Positions 60,734-64,000 of a DNA stretch of 64,000 bases are shown piece after piece. The notes below the pieces were generated by a model, which was given only the letters and a program-made list of their open reading frames with translations, was not told the DNA's origin and searched no databases. A program made the position numbers and the translations under genes. The first letter of the stretch is position 1. Every line of letters begins with the position of its first letter. The stretch comes from Tritonibacter aquimaris (GTDB lineage: Bacteria; Pseudomonadota; Alphaproteobacteria; Rhodobacterales; Rhodobacteraceae), in NCBI RefSeq assembly GCF_009617595.1, contig NZ_WIXK01000008.1, forward strand, positions 1-64,000, in the 5' to 3' direction.

Positions 60734-61816
60734 ATGGCCAATTCGGCACATGGCATCGGCGGGCTCAAGTATGACGCGAAGAAACGCGCTTGGCCCAATG
60801 AGCTGAACATCTTTTTTGCTTTGATCGCTATCATTGCGACCTTTGAAGTATTGGGGCAGGCTTTGCCCTATATGAACGATCAAAGCTTTCTGTTTGACAC
60901 CCGTGATCGCTTTGACTCGATCTTCAATGAAGCGCGTCTGCGCATCATCATCCTACAGGTGTCAATCATCGGTATTATTGCCCTGGGCGTGACCCAGGTG
61001 ATCATCTCTGGCGGTATCGACCTCTCCTCGGGGCCGCTGGTGGGCGCAACCGCGATGATCGTGATGTCATTTGCCCAGACAGAGCTGGTCAATGGCAACC
61101 CCAACCCCAAAGCCGTGTTTGGCACCTGGGCGTTTGATCTGCCGGTGCTGGCACCGGTGGTTGTTGGCCTGGCCTTTGGAGCCTTTATCGGCGCAATCAA
61201 TGGCAGCCTGATCGCCTTTACCCGCATTCCGCCTTTTATTGCCACTTTGGGCATGTTCCTGATCTGCCGCGGCATTGCTCAGGCCTGGACCCGTGGTAAA
61301 CCCGTATCCTTCCCAACCGACTCCTTTGCCGCGCTTGGCAAGGGGATGATGCCGGTCTACTGGTTCATCGGTCTGGCGATCCTGTGCCATTTCATCCTGA
61401 AATACACACTCTATGGCAAACACACCTATGCGGTTGGATCCAACGAAGACGCCGCCCGCATGTCAGGGATCAATGTGCGCCGCCATAAGATCTTCGTCTA
61501 TATGATTGCCTCGATGCTGGCTGCCTTTGCCGCTATTATCCTGAGCTCGAAAAACCTGACCGCACAGTCCGGCATGGGCATCTTCTATGAGCTTTATGCC
61601 ATCGCCATGGCCGTAATCGGCGGCGTCAGCCTCACCGGTGGGCGTGGTTCCATCATCGGCACCGTGCTTGGCGCGATGGTCTTTGGTGTGATCCAGTCAG
61701 GCTTCACCTATATCAAACTCGACGCCTTTTATCAGCTGATGGCCATGGGTGGCATCATCATCAGCGCGGTGGTTCTGGACAAAATGCGCCAGGATCGCTC
61801 TGGCGGAAGGAGCTAA
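60734..61816 (+). CDS. Sugar ABC transporter permease (RbsC/AraH family)
   Basis: 360 residues, about 8-10 membrane segments. IIALGVTQVIISGGIDLSSGPLVGATAMIVM, FTRIPPFIATLGMFLICRGIAQ, YAVGSNEDAARMSGINVRRHKI and GRGSIIGTVLGAMVFGVIQSG identify the branched-sugar permease family. ATG with GGGAG nine bases upstream; followed by the ATPase gene after four bases. Confidence 0.93.
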   Translation: MANSAHGIGGLKYDAKKRAWPNELNIFFALIAIIATFEVLGQALPYMNDQSFLFDTRDRFDSIFNEARLRIIILQVSIIGIIALGVTQVIISGGIDLSSGPLVGATAMIVMSFAQTELVNGNPNPKAVFGTWAFDLPVLAPVVVGLAFGAFIGAINGSLIAFTRIPPFIATLGMFLICRGIAQAWTRGKPVSFPTDSFAALGKGMMPVYWFIGLAILCHFILKYTLYGKHTYAVGSNEDAARMSGINVRRHKIFVYMIASMLAAFAAIILSSKNLTAQSGMGIFYELYAIAMAVIGGVSLTGGRGSIIGTVLGAMVFGVIQSGFTYIKLDAFYQLMAMGGIIISAVVLDKMRQDRSGGRS

Positions 61817-61820
61817 GCAG

Positions 61821-62597
61821 ATGAGCGATATCATTCTGGAAACCCGCGGCCTGACCAAACACTACGGTGGTGTACACGCGCTTAACGATGCCAACTTCGT
61901 GCTGCGCAAGGGCGAACATGTGGCGATCATGGGTGACAACGGGGCGGGCAAATCCACCTTCGTGCGCCAGATCACCGGGGTTGAACAACCCACCAGCGGC
62001 TCCATCATCTTTGATGGCCAAGAGGTGAATTTTGCAGGCCCTCTGGATGCGCGCGAAGCTGGGATCGAAACCGTGTTCCAAACGCTTGCGCTGGCCGATG
62101 ATCTGGATGTGCCGGACAACCTGTTTTTGGGTCGTGAGATCACCAAATTCAACTGGCTCGGCCCGTTTCGGATCTTGGATTACAAGGCCATGCGCGAAGC
62201 CACCCTTGAAGGGTTGCAACGCACAGCGGTGAAAATCCCCAATATTCGCAACACCATCCAGAACATGTCCGGGGGGCAGCGCCAATGTGTGGCCATTGCC
62301 CGCACCGCGACCTTTGCCTCGAAACTGGCAATCATGGATGAACCGACCGCTGCGTTGGGGGTGCAGGAAACCGCACAGGTGGAAAACATCGTGCGCACCC
62401 TGAAAGAGGCGGGTGAGCCGCTGATCCTGATCAGCCACAACATGCGGCAGGTGATGGATCTGGTGGATCGGATCGTGGTGTTCAGGCGCGGCCGAATTGT
62501 GGCCGATCTGCGCAAGGAAGAAACCGATGGCCAGGACGTGGTCGCCTATATCACCGGCGCCAAGACCCAGCCGGAATTTGATATCGAAACCACCTGA
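61821..62597 (+). CDS. Sugar ABC transporter ATP-binding protein
   Basis: 258 residues, one nucleotide-binding domain. Walker A GDNGAGKST, Q-loop VFQTLA, signature MSGGQRQC, Walker B LAIMDEPTAAL, H-loop ILISHNM. Typical RbsA-type proteins have two domains; this is the short single-domain form (as in rhizopine/inositol or frc-type systems). Closes the transport operon at a strong terminator. Confidence 0.94.
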   Translation: MSDIILETRGLTKHYGGVHALNDANFVLRKGEHVAIMGDNGAGKSTFVRQITGVEQPTSGSIIFDGQEVNFAGPLDAREAGIETVFQTLALADDLDVPDNLFLGREITKFNWLGPFRILDYKAMREATLEGLQRTAVKIPNIRNTIQNMSGGQRQCVAIARTATFASKLAIMDEPTAALGVQETAQVENIVRTLKEAGEPLILISHNMRQVMDLVDRIVVFRRGRIVADLRKEETDGQDVVAYITGAKTQPEFDIETT

Positions 62598-62609
62598 TTT
62601 TGCGGTAAT

Positions 62610-62645
62610 GCGGCAGGGCCACGGGCCTTGCCGCTTTTATTTTAT
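62610..62645 (+). terminator. Rho-independent terminator of the ABC operon
   Basis: 11-bp stem GCGGCAGGGCC/GGCCTTGCCGC (one G-U) with a 3-base loop ACG, followed by TTTTATTTTAT. Separates the transporter genes from lacI. Confidence 0.9.
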
Positions 62646-62708
62646 GGTGCTTTCACCGATTCCTTCTTGGCGCTATATCCGATCGGGACGCATCTGAAAG
62701 GTTCTTCA

Positions 62709-63710
62709 TTGCCTGTAACACTGAAAGAAGTTGCTGCGCTTGCCGGGGTATCCCGTTCGGCTGTCTCACGCTGTTTTACCGAAGGCGCTTCGGTTTCTCC
62801 GGCCACGCGCGCAAAAATCCAAAAGGCCGCAGACCAGCTGGGTTACCGACCTAATGCACTCGCTTCATCCCTGACCACCGGGCGCACCAAGCTCATCGGC
62901 CTCGTCAGCAACAACTTTCACAACCCGATCTTTCTAGAGGTGTTTGACCTCTTCACCCGCGCGCTTCAGGAGCGTGAGCTGCGACCCCTCTTGGTCAACC
63001 TCTCAGATGAAAGCGATCCGCAGGCCTCGCTGCGTCTGCTGCAGCAATATTCCGTAGATGCGGTGATTGTGGCCTCATCAACCCTACCCATCAGCTTTGC
63101 CGAAAGCTTTCATGTGGCAGGCGTTCCGGTGGTTCATAGCTTTGGACGCCACACGGATAACCCCCAGGTGAATGTGGTAGGCATCGACAACAAAGAAGCC
63201 GGGCGCATCGCAGCCAAGGCTCTGCTGGCACGGGGGTATAAACATATCGCCATGCTGGCAGGTCCACAGCAGGCAACCTCAACCGAGGATCGCCTGTTTG
63301 GCTTTCTGGATGCGTTGAAATCCGAAGAGGGCATCAAGGTCACCACGTCCTTTGCCGCCAGCTATTCCTATGATGCGGGCTGGGAAGAAATGCAGCGCCT
63401 GCTTGCTGCAGGAGACATCGCTGATGGCTATTTCTGCGGTGATGACGTGCTCTCCATCGGGGCGCTGTCCGCATTGCATGCAGCGGGTAAACGCGTGCCC
63501 GAAGACGTGGGGCTGATCGGGCTCAACGATATGGAAATGGCGCGCTGGCGCAATATCGACCTCACCACCATTCGCCAACCAATCCCTGAGGTGGTACGTC
63601 TCTCGGTTGAGATGGTGTGCCAGATGCTAGAAGATCAAGACCTGCCTGTTCAGGCCCATCTGCTGCCGTCCGAGCTGGTAGAGCGCGGCACCCTGCCTGC
63701 GCTTTCCTGA
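62709..63710 (+). CDS. LacI-family transcriptional regulator
   Basis: 333 residues from a TTG start (AAAGG nearby); the frame is open upstream into the terminator, but LacI proteins begin at this point: VTLKEVAALAGVSRSAVSRCFTEGASVSPATRAKIQKAADQLGYRPNALASSLTTGR is the helix-turn-helix and hinge. The periplasmic-binding-like effector domain follows. Probably represses the upstream ABC operon through the palindrome at 59516 until the sugar or polyol is present. Confidence 0.9.
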   Translation: MPVTLKEVAALAGVSRSAVSRCFTEGASVSPATRAKIQKAADQLGYRPNALASSLTTGRTKLIGLVSNNFHNPIFLEVFDLFTRALQERELRPLLVNLSDESDPQASLRLLQQYSVDAVIVASSTLPISFAESFHVAGVPVVHSFGRHTDNPQVNVVGIDNKEAGRIAAKALLARGYKHIAMLAGPQQATSTEDRLFGFLDALKSEEGIKVTTSFAASYSYDAGWEEMQRLLAAGDIADGYFCGDDVLSIGALSALHAAGKRVPEDVGLIGLNDMEMARWRNIDLTTIRQPIPEVVRLSVEMVCQMLEDQDLPVQAHLLPSELVERGTLPALS

Positions 63711-63738
63711 TCGGGCTCAGATGTAGGTGGCAAACATG

Positions 63739-63766
63739 TTCAAGCGGCCCAGATAGAGCCGCTTGA
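63739..63766. terminator. Hairpin between convergent lacI and oxidoreductase genes
   Basis: Perfect 10-bp stem TTCAAGCGGC/GCCGCTTGAA with a 9-base loop. No strong T-run on either side. Confidence 0.55.
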
Positions 63767-63777
63767 AGAGGTATTTA

Positions 63778-64000
63778 TCAGCGTAGCAGCGCCGGGCGCG
63801 CATCAACCCACGCCCCGCCAGAGCGCGCAGATTCAACACAGTAATGCACCGCCGCCATAGAACGCAGACCATCGGTCGCAGTTGGGAACGCCCCGTGCGC
63901 CTGGCCACGGATTGCGGCTGCGAGATCCACATAGATGTTGGCCACAGCCATCGGGAAGCCCTCTGGGTGGGCGATCGCAACACGCGACAGACGCCCCGCC
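63778..64000 (-). CDS. Gfo/Idh/MocA-family oxidoreductase, C-terminal fragment
   Basis: The last 73 codons of a gene running off the right edge. IAHPEGFPMAVANIYVDLAAAIRG, then FPTATDGLRSMAAVHYCVESARSGGAWVDARP, is the typical C-terminal end of NAD(P)-dependent sugar/polyol oxidoreductases of this family (many use myo- or scyllo-inositol or related compounds). Its convergence with lacI and closeness to the ABC system suggest shared substrate metabolism. N-terminal cofactor domain not in view. Confidence 0.8.
   Translation of the reverse strand, partial: AGRLSRVAIAHPEGFPMAVANIYVDLAAAIRGQAHGAFPTATDGLRSMAAVHYCVESARSGGAWVDARPALLR

Noticed and set aside
1-64000. CRISPR arrays, insertion sequences, rRNA, prophage
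   Set aside because: No regularly spaced repeats, transposase or integrase motifs, or rRNA-like sequence were seen on either strand.

Overview
The window looks like chromosomal DNA of a Rhodobacterales (marine roseobacter-type) alphaproteobacterium. The grounds are a high-GC coding sequence with strong Shine-Dalgarno sites, six periplasmic-binding-protein-dependent import systems (three DctPQM TRAP, one TAXI-type TRAP, one tripartite tricarboxylate transporter, one sugar ABC system), and aromatic-acid operons of the kind common in that group. The assignment is inferred from gene content; no rRNA or tRNA is present to confirm it. There are no insertion sequences, CRISPR arrays or phage genes, and coding density is high.

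Layout. (1) 1-2400: 5' end of acetyl-CoA synthetase, then a hipBA toxin-antitoxin pair with an array of CTATA/TATAG half-sites at its promoter. (2) 2538-8615: Asp/Glu-racemase-like protein, LysR regulator, DadA-like FAD oxidoreductase and a TRAP transporter, probably an amino-acid or D-amino-acid uptake and oxidation locus. (3) 8694-16062: TAXI-TRAP receptor, fused permease and UspA, divergent from a two-component system resembling DctS/DctR. (4) 16441-25552: homogentisate pathway (maiA divergent from hmgA-fahA), an odd metallo-beta-lactamase-fold protein, a probable two-component 3-hydroxyphenylacetate 6-hydroxylase (MhaA/MhaB-like) and a dedicated TRAP transporter. (5) 25581-37217: phenylacetate genes: marR, paaX, paaZ, a second aromatic-type TRAP transporter and a fused hydratase/dehydrogenase on one strand; paaG-paaI-paaK-paaR on the other. 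(6) 37268-45466: tripartite tricarboxylate transporter, aldehyde dehydrogenase, Tm-1-like protein, IclR regulator and class III aminotransferase; substrate unknown. (7) 45534-54050: homoprotocatechuate meta-cleavage operon (hpaR divergent from hpaF-E-D, an aromatic amino acid decarboxylase, hpaG-H-I and a phosphatase), in which the HpaI aldolase carries a C-terminal DUF2218 domain. (8) 54087-58849: pcaF-paaABCDE, the phenylacetyl-CoA epoxidase operon. (9) 59702-64000: sugar or polyol ABC transporter, LacI regulator and the end of a Gfo/Idh/MocA oxidoreductase.

Together, regions 4, 5, 7 and 8 encode three central routes for C6-C2 aromatic compounds: phenylacetate via the CoA-epoxide route to acetyl-CoA and succinyl-CoA, homogentisate to fumarate and acetoacetate, and homoprotocatechuate to pyruvate and succinate semialdehyde. 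Candidate operators tie them together. A CGTTGC-N4-GCAACG palindrome lies in the hmgA promoter and recurs upstream of the marR gene. A CCGACC/GGTCGG palindrome lies between the two phenylacetate operons and recurs, less perfectly, upstream of pcaF-paaABCDE. At most transporter operons a hairpin separates the binding-protein gene from the membrane genes.
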